Position numbers and translations under genes: made by a program | Shown here: positions 35,223 through 46,314 of the stretch, piece after piece | How positions within the stretch are numbered: the first letter of the stretch is position 1 | Layout of the letters: every line of letters starts with the position of its first letter | Notes under the pieces: generated by a model | The model's database searches: none | What the model saw: only the letters and a program-made list of their open reading frames with translations | Told to the model about the DNA's origin: nothing | Assembly: GCA_963785065.1 (NCBI GenBank) | Contig: CAWATX010000004.1 | Coordinates: forward strand, 682,001 to 746,000 | Length of the DNA stretch: 64,000 nucleotides | Origin: CAVSRC01 sp963785065 | GTDB taxonomy: Bacteria > Pseudomonadota > Alphaproteobacteria > Rhizobiales > Kaistiaceae | Direction: 5' to 3'

Positions 35223-37486
35223 CGGCGCCGTGCTGCCCGCCCGTCGACCTGGCGCCGAAGGAGGGCAAGGCGTCGCCGGCGGTCGATGTCGAAGGCTACG
35301 TGCAGGCGACCGGGGACGGCGCCTGCCACCTCGACCTTGCGGTCGACGGTATCCACTGCGCCGCGTGCATCCGCGCAATTGAGACGGGGCTTGCCGACAC
35401 GCCGGGCCTCGATGGCGTGCGCGTGAACTTCACGCTGCGGCGGGTCGGACTCGACTGGCACGAGGGCGCGCTCGACCCGTCCACCGTGCTCGGCAAGCTC
35501 GACCAGCTCGGCTACCCTGCCCGCCCCTACCAGATGCGCCTGGCCGAGGCCGACGCCGCCCGCGAGATGAAGCGCCACATCCGCTCGCTTGCGGTCGCCG
35601 GCTTCGCCGCCATGAACATCATGCTGCTGTCGGTATCGGTGTGGGCCGGCAATGCCTCCGACATCACGCCGGCCACCCGCGACTTCTTTCACTGGTTCTC
35701 GGCGCTGATCGCGCTGCCGGCCGCCGCCTATGCCGGCCAGCCCTTCTTCGAGAGCGCCTGGCGCGCGTTGAAGGGCCGCCGCGTCAACATGGACTTGCCG
35801 ATCTCGCTTGGCGTGCTCATGGCGCTCGGCGTCTCGCTCTATGAGACCATCATCTCGGCGCGCGACGTCTATTTCGACAGCGCCGTCATGCTGCTCTTCT
35901 TCCTGCTCGCCGGCCGCACGCTGGATCTCGCCATGCGCCGCAAGACGCGGGCACTTGCCGGCAACATCGCGGCACTGAAGGCCGAGACGGCCGAGCGCAT
36001 CGCCGCCGATGGGACGGTGCGCACGGTGCCGGCCGGCGCCGTCGACGTCGGCGACACCATCCTGGTCAGGCCCGGCGCACGCATCGCAGCCGACGGCAGG
36101 GTCGTCGCCGGATCGTCGGCGGTCGACCAGAGCCTGGTCACCGGCGAGACAGCGCCGAAGGCGGTGGTCGAGGGCGACGCGGTCTATGCCGGCTCGATCA
36201 ATCAGGGCGGCACGCTCACCATCGCGGTGACTGCGCCAGACGGCGGCTCGCTCATCGACGAGGTGCAGAAGCTGCTCGACAAGGCGACAGAGGCCCGCTC
36301 GAAGCGGCTCAGGATCGCCGACAAAGCGGCCGAGATCTACGCGCCGGCCGTGCATCTCACCGCGCTCTTCGCGGCCATCGGCTGGTTCGCCGCCGGAGCC
36401 GGCATCCATCAGGCGATCATCGTGGCGACCACGGTGCTGATCATCACCTGCCCCTGCGCGCTGGCGCTGGCGATCCCCGCGGTTCAGGTCGCGGCCTCGG
36501 GGGCGCTGTTCCGCAAGGGCGTCTTCCTCAATGCCGGCGACGCCATCGAGCGACTGGCCGAGGTCGACACGGTGGTCTTCGACAAGACCGGCACGCTCAC
36601 CTTGCCCGAGCCCGGCATCGCCAATGTGGACGCGATCCCGCCTGCCCTGCTGACGATCGCGGCACGATTGGCGCTCTCCAGCCACCATCCGCTGGCCGCA
36701 GCGCTGGCTACGCGCGCCCGCGGCGAGGCGCCTCTTGCCGACGTCGTCGAGGAATCCGGGCGGGGCATCTCCGCCATGGTCGACGGCGTCGAGGCGCGGC
36801 TCGGCAGCCCTGCCTTCTGTGGTGTCGATGCGCCTGCCGACGACGGCGCCACGACCTCGGTGCTGGCCTTCCGCCTCGGCGAGGAGACCGCGATCATCCG
36901 CCTGCACCAGCGCCTGCGGCCTGGCGCGGCGGAGACGATCGCGGCGCTGAAAGAACGAGGCATTTCCTGCCTGATCCTGTCCGGCGATCGGGAGGACGCG
37001 GTCGTGCCGGTGGCCGCTGCCGTGGGCATTGCCGATTTCGCCGCCGGGCAGACGCCCGCCGACAAGATTGCCCGGCTGGAAGCGCTATCTGCCGCAGGCC
37101 ACAAGGTCGCCTTCGTCGGCGACGGGCTCAACGATGCGCCGTCGCTGGCCGCCGCACATGTCTCGCTGTCGCCGGTGAGCGCCGTCGATCTGGCCCAGGC
37201 CGAGGCGGATGCGGTGTTCCTCGGCGAGCGCTTGACGCCCATCGTCGAAGCGGTGGCGATCGCCACGCGGGCGCGGCGGCTGATGACCCAGAACCTGTGG
37301 TTTGCCGGTCTCTACAATCTCTTCGCCGTGCCGCTGGCGGTCTTCGGCCTGGTAACGCCGCTGATCGCTGCGGTCGCCATGTCGGCCTCCTCGCTGACGG
37401 TGACGGGCAATGCACTGAGGGCGCTGCCGCGTGGCAAGGCGGCGCGCTCGACAGCAGCCGTGAGCGGTCATACGGTGCCGGCATGA
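35219..37486 (+). CDS. ccoI: Copper-translocating P-type ATPase CcoI/FixI
   Basis: A 755-residue P1B ATPase that supplies copper for the CuB centre of the oxidase. A Cys-rich N-terminus (APCCPP) is followed by the metal-binding domain with GIHCAACI. The transport CPC motif is ITCPCALAL, the phosphorylation site DKTGTLTLPE, the nucleotide site SSHHPLA, and the hinge VGDGLNDAPSLAAA. The ATG overlaps the ccoH stop by 4 bases. Confidence 0.95.
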   Translation: MTAPCCPPVDLAPKEGKASPAVDVEGYVQATGDGACHLDLAVDGIHCAACIRAIETGLADTPGLDGVRVNFTLRRVGLDWHEGALDPSTVLGKLDQLGYPARPYQMRLAEADAAREMKRHIRSLAVAGFAAMNIMLLSVSVWAGNASDITPATRDFFHWFSALIALPAAAYAGQPFFESAWRALKGRRVNMDLPISLGVLMALGVSLYETIISARDVYFDSAVMLLFFLLAGRTLDLAMRRKTRALAGNIAALKAETAERIAADGTVRTVPAGAVDVGDTILVRPGARIAADGRVVAGSSAVDQSLVTGETAPKAVVEGDAVYAGSINQGGTLTIAVTAPDGGSLIDEVQKLLDKATEARSKRLRIADKAAEIYAPAVHLTALFAAIGWFAAGAGIHQAIIVATTVLIITCPCALALAIPAVQVAASGALFRKGVFLNAGDAIERLAEVDTVVFDKTGTLTLPEPGIANVDAIPPALLTIAARLALSSHHPLAAALATRARGEAPLADVVEESGRGISAMVDGVEARLGSPAFCGVDAPADDGATTSVLAFRLGEETAIIRLHQRLRPGAAETIAALKERGISCLILSGDREDAVVPVAAAVGIADFAAGQTPADKIARLEALSAAGHKVAFVGDGLNDAPSLAAAHVSLSPVSAVDLAQAEADAVFLGERLTPIVEAVAIATRARRLMTQNLWFAGLYNLFAVPLAVFGLVTPLIAAVAMSASSLTVTGNALRALPRGKAARSTAAVSGHTVPA

Positions 37487-37668
37487 CGGTGCTCATCTAC
37501 CTGATCCCGGCGGCGCTGCTGCTTGGCCTGTTGTGGCTGGTGATGTTCCTGTGGTCGCTCAATACCGGCCAGTACGAGGACCTCGACGGGGCGGCGCTGC
37601 GCGTGCTCGACGATAGCGACATCGAGACATCGGCCAAGCGCGGAGCGGCGGAAAAGCTGGTTCGCTAG
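37483..37668 (+). CDS. ccoS: cbb3-type oxidase assembly protein CcoS/FixS
   Basis: A 61-residue single-TM protein (MTVLIYLIPAALLLGLLWLV...) with the usual NTGQYEDLDGAALRVLDDSD tail. It is required for insertion of cofactors in the oxidase. The ATG overlaps the ccoI stop. Its TAG stop (37666-37668) is inside the CTAG target of the adjacent IS481 element. Because the same TAG is present in the duplicated copy at 38731-38733, the insertion has left the protein unchanged. Confidence 0.93.
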   Translation: MTVLIYLIPAALLLGLLWLVMFLWSLNTGQYEDLDGAALRVLDDSDIETSAKRGAAEKLVR

Positions 37669-38642
37669 CTGTGGAGCCTCAATAGGTTGTTCTCGGACAG
37701 ACCGAGCCTGCTGATTGGCGGTCTGGAGTTTAGGCTGCCGTGGGGACGGTGCCAATTGTAGCGATGCAGCCAGCGCGGCAGCTCTTCGCCGCGACGGTCG
37801 GAAGTCGGATAGGCCTGAGCATAGGCCCATTCTCTCAGAGCGGTCTGGATGAAGCGCTCGGCTTTGCCGTTGGTCTTGGGCGTGTAGGGCCTGGTGCGGA
37901 TATGCCGAAGGCCGAGATCGCGGCAGGCATCACGGAAGGCGTGGGCTTTGTAGCAGGCACCATTGTCGGTCATGACACGGGCGACTGTGACGCCGAGGCT
38001 TTCGTAGTAGGCGACGACGGCACGCAAGAAGGCGACAGCGCTCTCCTTCTTCTCGTTGGGCAGGATCTGCGAGAAGGCCAGGCGCGAGGCGTCGTCGATC
38101 GCCACATGGACGAACTCCCAGCCGGCGCCCCAGGTCTTGCCCCGCCGGACGCCGCGTCGTGAACTCTGGCGCCGACGATCGCCGGTGATGCGATGGCCGA
38201 TCTCATCGAAGCGGCCAAGCTTCTTTATGTCGATGTGGATGAGCTCGCCGGGATGGGCTCGCTCGTAGCGGCGCACCGGCTCGGCCGGCTCCAGCGCCTG
38301 GATGCGGTTCAGGCCGAGGCGCCTGAGGATGCGGCTGACGGTGGCCGGCGAGATGTCGAGTTCTGCCGCGATCTGCTTGCCGGTCCAGCGTTGCCGGCGC
38401 AGCCGCTCCACATCGGCCACAACTGTCTCCGGGGTCGGCCGGTAGAGACGATGCGGGCGTGATGAGCGATCCCGCAAGCCTTCGATACCTTCCGCTTTGA
38501 ACCGGGCAACCCACTTGCGGACAGTGCGGATCGATACGCCAAACGCCGCGGCCACGGTTGCTATTGGCTGCCCCGCCTCTACCCGTCGCACCAGATCGGC
38601 TCGACTATGCCGTGTCAGACGGGCATTCTTGTGGATGTTCAT
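37665..38642 (-). CDS. IS481 family transposase
   Basis: A 325-residue DDE transposase, intact. An N-terminal HTH (VAAAFGVSIRTVRKWVARFKAEG) and a second HTH (KQIAAELDISPATVSRILRR) precede the rve core with acidic residues in ELIHIDIKKLG, MTDNGACYK and TNGKAERFIQT. ATG 38642 has GGAGGAGG five bases upstream. The TAG stop at 37665-37667 comes from the CTAG target site and lies outside the element proper, so the element relies on its insertion site for the stop codon. Confidence 0.93.
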   Translation of the reverse strand: MNIHKNARLTRHSRADLVRRVEAGQPIATVAAAFGVSIRTVRKWVARFKAEGIEGLRDRSSRPHRLYRPTPETVVADVERLRRQRWTGKQIAAELDISPATVSRILRRLGLNRIQALEPAEPVRRYERAHPGELIHIDIKKLGRFDEIGHRITGDRRRQSSRRGVRRGKTWGAGWEFVHVAIDDASRLAFSQILPNEKKESAVAFLRAVVAYYESLGVTVARVMTDNGACYKAHAFRDACRDLGLRHIRTRPYTPKTNGKAERFIQTALREWAYAQAYPTSDRRGEELPRWLHRYNWHRPHGSLNSRPPISRLGLSENNLLRLHS

Positions 38643-38728
38643 CCGGTCCTCCTCCGAGGGCTTGCTGAAGCGTCGCAACTCCAGCTTCCTCGCTCAGGAC
38701 CGGATGGACAACCTATTGAAAGCTCACA
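37670..38728 (-). mobile_element. IS481-family insertion sequence
   Basis: About 1,059 bp, bounded by imperfect inverted repeats at 37670-37690 and 38708-38728. Both read TGTG at the outer end and share the inner TCAATAGGTTGT. Flanks are GCTAGC on the left (37664-37669) and GCTAGA on the right (38729-38734), agreeing with the NCTAGN target preference known for IS481. The last base differs, so only GCTAG is strictly duplicated. The element inserted exactly at the ccoS stop codon and appears intact. Confidence 0.85.
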
Positions 38729-38730
38729 GC

Positions 38731-39000
38731 TAGAGCCTTTCACGGTCAGATGGTATCGATTCCGTTTCTCGACCGGCGGAGCGATCCGGCGTCGAGACCG
38801 GCGAAGGGCGATGTGGGGCATCGGTCGAGCCGGGATCGGCGTCGGGCGCCCGCCGGTCGGAAACCCGGAGGGACGGGCGCTTTTGCACCACTATCGGCGC
38901 CGTCGGTCTCGGCCATACCCCGGGTACGTCCTTCACCCGCCGGCTTGATCCTGTCGCAAAATCGCTCCGTCGGAATGGTTCCATCTGGCCGTGAAAGGCT

Positions 39001-39003
<3 letters not shown>
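38731..39003. repeat. 273-bp element with 23-bp terminal inverted repeats
   Basis: The left arm 38731-38753 (starting TAGAGCCTTTCACGG and ending CAGATGG) and the right arm 38981-39003 are reverse complements with one mismatch. The interior holds several shorter GC-rich palindromes and no coding potential. It lies between the convergent ccoS and oppDF-like genes. The TAG at each outer end is the stop codon of the adjacent gene, counting the pre-insertion position for ccoS. It looks like a miniature or palindromic intergenic element that may act as a two-way terminator. Confidence 0.65.
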
Positions 39004-40619
<1,616 letters not shown>

Positions 40620-40623
<4 letters not shown>

Positions 40624-41741
40624 CGGTCGCGCGGATCAAAGGCGTCGCGCAGCCCGTCGCCGAGGAAATTCAGCGACATCAGCGTGGCGACGAAGAAGAT
40701 CGACGGGAAGATCAGCAGCCAGGGCGCGGCCTGCATGTTGTTGGCACCCTCGGCGATCAGCGCCCCCCAGCTGGTCAGCGGTTCCTGCACGCCGAGGCCG
40801 AGGAAGGAGAGGAAACTTTCGAGCAGCACCACCTTGGGCACCACGACGGTGATGAAGACGATCACCGGGCCGACGGTGTTAGGAACGATGTGGCGGCGGA
40901 CGATCTGCCAGTTGCCGACGCCCAGCGCCTCGGCCGCGGTGACGAATTCGCGCTGTTTCAACGACAGCGCCTGGCCGCGGACGATACGCGCCATGTCGAG
41001 CCATTCGATGGCGCCGATGGCGATGAAGATGAGGATGAAGTTGCGGCCGAAGAAGACCACCAGGACGATGACCAGGAAGACGAAGGGCAGCGAATAGAGC
41101 ACCTCGACCAGACGCATCATGATGTTGTCGACGCGGCCGCCGGCGAAGCCGGATATGGCGCCGTAGGAGACGCCGACGAGCAGGCTGACCAGTGTCGCCA
41201 GCACGCCCACGGTGAGCGAGATGCGGCCACCGATCATGATGCGGGCGAAGAGGTCGCGGCCGTTGGAATCGGTGCCCATGAGGAAATATTCGCGCTTGAC
41301 CTTGCCGGCGATGTCGAGCGTGCGGCCGTCGTCCCTGGTGGCGACGACCTTGGTGTCGTGGAATTCGTTGGCCCGGTCGACATAGCGCGTCACGCGCGGG
41401 TCGATTGGCTTGTCATTGGTGAAGGTGGCCGTGAAGTCGTTGCCCTCGACGGCAAAATCGGCGAGCGTCACGCGCGCATGGTCGGCGGCGCTCTGCATCA
41501 CCGTGTGCAGCGTGTCGGTGAGCGGATAGGCCTGCAGGCTCGGCGGCGTGCGCACGTAGGAATCGAAGATCTGGCCGTAGGTGTGCGGCGTCACGAAGGG
41601 GCCGATGAAGCACATCAGCGTGACCGCGGCGAGCACCACCAGGCTGACCACCGCGGCGCGATTGTGCATAAGCCGGCGCATGGCAAGCGCCGTCAGGCTG
41701 CGCCCGCGCGGCGAGGTGGCGACGGCGACCGCCTCAGTCAT
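40620..41741 (-). CDS. Oligopeptide ABC transporter permease OppC type
   Basis: A 373-residue permease. The N-terminal cytoplasmic region leads to TM1 (AAVVSLVVLAAVTLMCFIGPFV). A periplasmic insertion of about 120 residues follows, then FLMGTDSNGRDLFARIMIGGRISL and the TMD core with coupling loop KQREFVTAAEALGVGN. It ends NFLGDGLRDAFDPRDR. The large insertion is usual for OppC proteins of this class. The start overlaps the end of the OppB gene by 8 bases. Confidence 0.9.
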
Positions 41742-42657
41742 AGCGCACCCGCGGATCGAGCACCGCGTAGAGCATGTCGACGATCAGGTTGAAGACGATG
41801 ATGAACACCGCGACCAGGACGACGGTGCCCATGACCAGCGTGTAGTCGCGATTGATGGCACCGAGGACGAAATAGCGCCCGACGCCGGGGATGGCGAAGA
41901 TCGTCTCGATCACCACCGAGCCGGTGAGTACGGCGGCCGCGCACGGGCCGAGATAGGTGACCACGGGCAGCAGCGCGCCGCGCAGCGCATGGACGACGAC
42001 GACGGCGCGCGGCGGCAGGCCGTAGGCGCGCACCGTGCGGATGTGGTCGGCGCGCAGCGTCTCGATCATCGAGCCGCGGGTGAGCCGGGCGAAGACGCCG
42101 AGCTGCGGCAGGCCGAGGGCGATGACCGGCAAAGCGAGATCGCGCAGCGAGCCGGAGCCCCAGCCGCCGGCCGAAACCCAGGAAAGCATGACGGCGAAGA
42201 CCAGCGAGAGCGTCGGACCGACGACGAAGTTGGGCACCGTCAGGCCGATCGTCGCCAGCGCCATGACGAGGTGGTCGACGATGCCGTTCTGGCGCAGCGC
42301 GGCGACGACGCCGGCGATGACCCCGCCGATGACGGCGATGAGCATCGCCCACGAGCCGAGCTCCAGCGAATAAGGCAGGCTCTGGCCGATCAACTCGGCG
42401 ACCGAGAAATCGCGATAGACGTAGCTCGGGCCGAAATCGCCGTGCACGACGTTCCACAGATAGTGGAAATACTGGATGTAGAGCGGCTGATCGAGCTGAT
42501 AGGCCTTCAGCATGTTCGCCATGATCTGCGGCGGCAGGGCGCGCTCGAGGTTGAACGGGCCGCCCGGGGCGAAGCGCATCAGGAAGAAGGAAATGGTGAC
42601 GACGATGAAGAGCGTCGGAACGGCGCTGAGGAGCCGGCGGAAAATGAAATTGAGCAT
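41734..42657 (-). CDS. Oligopeptide ABC transporter permease OppB type
   Basis: A 307-residue permease, the length of E. coli OppB. It contains IFRRLLSAVPTLFIVVTISFFLMRFAPGGPF, YLWNVVHGDFGPSYVYRD, GSMIETLRADHIRTVRAYGLP (coupling loop) and the terminal AVLDPRVRYD. It forms the peptide channel with the OppC-type protein. A strong hairpin separates it from the upstream binding-protein gene. Confidence 0.92.
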   Translation of the reverse strand: MLNFIFRRLLSAVPTLFIVVTISFFLMRFAPGGPFNLERALPPQIMANMLKAYQLDQPLYIQYFHYLWNVVHGDFGPSYVYRDFSVAELIGQSLPYSLELGSWAMLIAVIGGVIAGVVAALRQNGIVDHLVMALATIGLTVPNFVVGPTLSLVFAVMLSWVSAGGWGSGSLRDLALPVIALGLPQLGVFARLTRGSMIETLRADHIRTVRAYGLPPRAVVVVHALRGALLPVVTYLGPCAAAVLTGSVVIETIFAIPGVGRYFVLGAINRDYTLVMGTVVLVAVFIIVFNLIVDMLYAVLDPRVRYD

Positions 42658-42675
42658 GCGACTGCGACAAGGTCG

Positions 42676-42707
42676 GCGGCGGGCGCCGGGGAACCGACGC
42701 CCGCCGC
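42676..42707 (-). promoter_or_regulatory. Intercistronic hairpin between binding protein and permease
   Basis: A perfect 10-bp stem (GCGGCGGGCG at 42676-42685 with CGCCCGCCGC at 42698-42707) with a 12-base loop and no T-tract. It lies between the OppA-like stop (42716) and the OppB-type start (42657). The probable role is 3'-end protection of the binding-protein message. Confidence 0.6.
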
Positions 42708-42715
42708 GCGGGGCT

Positions 42716-44326
42716 CTATTCGAGTGACATGTAACGGGTCAGGTGGAAATTGACCGCGTTGTCGACAAAGCCATGGACCTTCGGCGAAACCAGCCAGAGC
42801 GAGGCCGAGAACATCAGAGGCGCGATCGGCTGGTCCTGCATAAGCAGGACCTCGGCGTCGTGCAGGATCTGGGCACGCTTGGCGTGGTCGCGCTCGGCAT
42901 AGGACTGCTGCATGAGCGCGTCGAACTTCGGGTTGTTGTAGTGCCCGTAGTTGAACGTGTTGTTGGTGCTGAGGTCGAGGAACAGGAAGTTTTCCGGATC
43001 GGCATAGTCGGCCGCCCAGCCGGCGCGGGCGACATCGAACGAACCACCTTCCTGCAGATAGGCGTAGTGCGATTTGACGTCGAGATTCATCAGCGTCACG
43101 TCGGCGCCGAGTGCCTTCCAGTTGTCGGCAACGGCGGTCGCAACCTTCTCGTGGTTGGCGTTGGTGTTGTAGCGAATCTCGATCTTCAGCTTCTTGCCGC
43201 CCGGGCCGTAGCCGGCTTCGGTCAAGAGCTTCGTGGCCTCGTCTTCGCGGTCGAGCTGGGACATGTCGGCGAAAGCGGCCTGGGCCGGCGTATAGCCGCT
43301 GATGCCCGGCGGAACGAAGCTGTAGGCCGGCAACTGGGCGCCGCCAAAGATCTTGTTGGCGAGGAAGTCGCGGTCAACCGCCATGGAAAGCGCCTGGCGC
43401 ACCCTGGCATCGTCAAACGGCGCATGGCGGGTGTCGAAGACGTAGTAGTAGGTGGCCAGCGCCGGCGGCGAGTGGACGACGCCCTCGCCCAGGGTCTTCT
43501 TGAGGAAGGCCATCTGGTCCGCGGGGAACTGATACTGCAGGTCGAGCTCGCCGGCCTGGAAGCGGCGGATGGCGGCCGCCTGGTCCTCGGTCGGATAGTA
43601 GATGACCTTGTCGATCTTGACGTTGGCAGCGTCGTAGTAGTCGGGGTTCTTGACCAGCGTGATGTGGTCGTTGGCGACGTTCTCGGTCAGCATGTAGGCG
43701 CCGTCGGAGACCATGTTGCCGGGCTTGACGAAATCCTCGCCATATTTGTCGAGGCTCGCGGGGTTGACGGGCAGCGCCGTCTGGTGGGCGAGCAGCTCGA
43801 GGAAATAGGGCGTCGGCCGCTCGACCGTGATCTCCAGCGTCTTGTCGTCGATCGCCTTCATGCCGAGCTGGTCGACCGGCATCGCCTTGTCGCCCTTGCC
43901 GGTGTTGATCGCCTCCGCGTTCTTGATCGGATAGAGGATGTTGGCGTAGCCGGCCGCCGTCTTCGGGTCCTCGATCCGCCGGAACGAATAGACGAAGTCG
44001 CCCGCCGTGACCGGGTCGCCATTCGACCATTTGGCGTCGGCCCTGAGCTTGAAGGTGTAGGTCAGGCCGTCGTCGGAGACCGTCCAGCTCTCGGCGATGC
44101 CGGGAATAATGTTGCCGGAGGCGTCATAGACCGTCAGGCCCTCATAGAGGTCCTTGAGGATGTTGGCCTCGACGTCGATGGAAGTGTGGGCCTGGTCGAG
44201 CGTCTGCGGCTCGCCGCCATTGCCGCGATGCAGAACGACCTCGGCGGAGGCCGAGGTCGCCGCAAATGCCGCGCCGGCAAATGCCAGTACCATCAGTGAT
44301 TTTGCAAGGAACTTAACCACTTTCAT
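42716..44326 (-). CDS. Oligopeptide ABC transporter substrate-binding protein (OppA/MppA type)
   Basis: A 536-residue periplasmic binding protein with a Sec signal peptide (KFLAKSLMVLAFAGAAFAATSASA). The mature N-terminus VVLHRGNGGEPQTLDQAHT, VYDASGNIIPGIAESWTVSDDGLTYTF and WSNGDPVTAGDFVYSFRRIEDP follow the OppA pattern closely. The start ATG 44326 has GGGGAGA seven bases upstream. It captures oligopeptides, possibly murein peptides, for the OppBC-DF machinery encoded downstream. Confidence 0.92.
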   Translation of the reverse strand: MKVVKFLAKSLMVLAFAGAAFAATSASAEVVLHRGNGGEPQTLDQAHTSIDVEANILKDLYEGLTVYDASGNIIPGIAESWTVSDDGLTYTFKLRADAKWSNGDPVTAGDFVYSFRRIEDPKTAAGYANILYPIKNAEAINTGKGDKAMPVDQLGMKAIDDKTLEITVERPTPYFLELLAHQTALPVNPASLDKYGEDFVKPGNMVSDGAYMLTENVANDHITLVKNPDYYDAANVKIDKVIYYPTEDQAAAIRRFQAGELDLQYQFPADQMAFLKKTLGEGVVHSPPALATYYYVFDTRHAPFDDARVRQALSMAVDRDFLANKIFGGAQLPAYSFVPPGISGYTPAQAAFADMSQLDREDEATKLLTEAGYGPGGKKLKIEIRYNTNANHEKVATAVADNWKALGADVTLMNLDVKSHYAYLQEGGSFDVARAGWAADYADPENFLFLDLSTNNTFNYGHYNNPKFDALMQQSYAERDHAKRAQILHDAEVLLMQDQPIAPLMFSASLWLVSPKVHGFVDNAVNFHLTRYMSLE

Positions 44327-44448
44327 GATCCGTCTCCCCGGATAGCAATCCGTTCTGGGAACGAGCCTACGTCGCCGGCAAGGGCCCTGCAACCGGCACG
44401 ATGAGGGGATTCAAAGCGGTGTGGATAGGATTGCCGGTGGGCGCCGGC

Positions 44449-45522
44449 TCAGCCGGCGGGCTCGGCCTCGAGCACCAGCACGTCATCGGGCATGAAGGAG
44501 ACGGTGACCGTCTCGCCGCGGGCCGGCGGCGGGGCATTGGGGTTGTTGAACGTGTCGAGCGAGATGGCCGTTTCGGTGAAGCGCACGCGGATGCGCACGA
44601 TGGCACCGAGGAAATTCACGTCGTCGATCTCGCCCTGCATGGTGTTGGCGCCCTCACCGGCGCTTGTGAGGTAGATCGCTTCCGGCCTCAGCGCGATCGA
44701 GCGCTTGTCGCCGGGGCGCGCATCGGCGACGCCCCGGGTGGTGGCGAGTTCCTGACCGTCGATGGAAATGCGGCCCTGCCCGGGGTCGACGACGGTGGCA
44801 TCGACGATGTTGAGCGTGCCGACGAAGGAGGCGACAAAGCGTGTGCTCGGATGGTTGTAGATCTCGAACGGCGTGCCGACCTGATCGGCGATCCCCTGAT
44901 GCATGACCACGACCCGGTCTGAGATCGACAGTGCCTCCTCCTGGTCGTGGGTGACGAAGACAGTCGTGATGCCGAGCTTCTGCTGGATGGCCTTGATTTC
45001 CTCGCGCAAGGAGACGCGGATCTTGGCGTCGAGCGCCGAAAGCGGCTCGTCGAGAAGCAGGACGCGCGGGTGCGGCGCCAGGGCGCGCGCCAGCGCCACG
45101 CGCTGCTGCTGGCCGCCGGAGAGCTGGAACGGGTAGCGCCCCGCAAGCTCAGGCAGACCAATAAGCTGCAGCATCTCCTTGACCCGCGCATGGATTTCCG
45201 AGGCAGGCTTCTTCTGCACCTTCAGCCCGAAGCCGACGTTCTGTGCCACGGTCATATTGGGGAAGAGCGCGTAGGCCTGGAACACCATGCCGATGTTGCG
45301 CTGGTTGGGGCGGAGCGCGGTGACCTCCCGCCCGTCGATCAGGATGCTGCCGGAGGTCGGCTGCTCGAAGCCCGCGACCATCCTCAGTATCGTCGTCTTG
45401 CCGCAGCCGGAAGGCCCGAGCAGGGAAACGAACTCGCCCTGCTCGATGGACAGGTCAAAATCCTTCACCACCCGGGTCGTGCCGAAGGACTTCTCGAGGT
45501 GGGAGAGGTTGAGAAAGCCCAT
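44449..45522 (-). CDS. ABC transporter ATP-binding protein (PotA/FbpC/PhnT-like)
   Basis: A 357-residue ATPase with a C-terminal TOBE domain. Walker A is GPSGCGKTTIL, the Q-loop MVFQAYALFPNMT, the signature LSGGQQQR, Walker B VLLLDEPLSALD and the switch VTHDQEEA. The C-terminal part (KRSIALRPEAIYL...VNFLGAIVRIRV...SFMPDDVLVLE) is the ligand/regulatory TOBE fold. It serves the importer encoded by the three preceding genes. It is the last gene of that operon and ends 122 bases from the OppA-like gene start. Confidence 0.9.
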   Translation of the reverse strand: MGFLNLSHLEKSFGTTRVVKDFDLSIEQGEFVSLLGPSGCGKTTILRMVAGFEQPTSGSILIDGREVTALRPNQRNIGMVFQAYALFPNMTVAQNVGFGLKVQKKPASEIHARVKEMLQLIGLPELAGRYPFQLSGGQQQRVALARALAPHPRVLLLDEPLSALDAKIRVSLREEIKAIQQKLGITTVFVTHDQEEALSISDRVVVMHQGIADQVGTPFEIYNHPSTRFVASFVGTLNIVDATVVDPGQGRISIDGQELATTRGVADARPGDKRSIALRPEAIYLTSAGEGANTMQGEIDDVNFLGAIVRIRVRFTETAISLDTFNNPNAPPPARGETVTVSFMPDDVLVLEAEPAG

Positions 45523-45525
45523 GCG

Positions 45526-46314
45526 CTACTGCTTAACCTGCGTGTGTCTGGAGAAGCGAGTGAAAATCTGGATAAGCCCCATGCAGCCCCAAGTGATGAG
45601 GAAGGCGATCACCGCCAGCGCCGAGGGCTCGTAGGCGTGGTTGCGGCCCATATCGACCATGTACGGCCCGAAGGTGTCGAGGTTCAGGAGCGCCGCATAG
45701 ACGTATTCGCCGATGACGATGGCGAAGGTCAGGAAGGCGCCGGAGAGGACGGAGACAAGAACATTGGGCAGGATCACGGTGGTGAGAATGCGGGTCCAGC
45801 CGGCGCCGAGGCTCTGGGCGGCCTCGGTGAGCGTGGCAACGTCGATGGTTCTGAGCCCGGTGTCCACGGCGCGGTACATGTAGGGCAGCGACAGCGCCGC
45901 ATAGCCGAACAAAATCAGTATGTTGGTGCCGATCCAGCTTCCGGTCAGCGGCAGAATCGAGGACGTGTTGTAGAGCCGGATGTAACCGAAGACGATGACG
46001 ATCGGCGGAATGACCAGCGGCAGCAGCGTGATGAATTCGACATAGGGCCGCACGGCGGGCAGCCTCAGGCGGACCCAGTAGGCGGTGGGCACCACGATCA
46101 GCACGCCGATGGCGATGGTAAGCAGCGCGAGGATGATCGAATAGCCGAAGGTCTGCTGGAACGTCGTATCCTGGAGCACGACGCGATAGGCTTCGAAGCT
46201 CAACACGCCGCGCTTCATCTTCAGCGAGAACTGGAACGTGCCGAAGAGCGGCAGGAGAAAGTAGGTCGCGCCGAGGACGAGGACGATCCAGGAGATGAGG
46301 CGCCGGCCGATCAT
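45526..46314 (-). CDS. ABC transporter permease (PotC-like)
   Basis: A 262-residue permease with TM segments from LISWIVLVLGATYFLLPLFGTFQFSL onward and the coupling loop ATLTEAAQSLGAGWTRILTTVILPN (EAA motif). ATG 46314 overlaps the preceding permease stop by 4 bases. A GTG at 46323 is in frame but less economical. It forms the translocation path with the other permease. Confidence 0.9.
   Translation of the reverse strand: MIGRRLISWIVLVLGATYFLLPLFGTFQFSLKMKRGVLSFEAYRVVLQDTTFQQTFGYSIILALLTIAIGVLIVVPTAYWVRLRLPAVRPYVEFITLLPLVIPPIVIVFGYIRLYNTSSILPLTGSWIGTNILILFGYAALSLPYMYRAVDTGLRTIDVATLTEAAQSLGAGWTRILTTVILPNVLVSVLSGAFLTFAIVIGEYVYAALLNLDTFGPYMVDMGRNHAYEPSALAVIAFLITWGCMGLIQIFTRFSRHTQVKQ

Noticed and set aside
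42743..44299. A 518-codon open frame on the plus strand opposite the OppA-like gene
   Set aside because: It is antisense to a gene with clear OppA motifs and signal peptide; long antisense frames are expected in GC-rich DNA. It has no domain and no operon logic.
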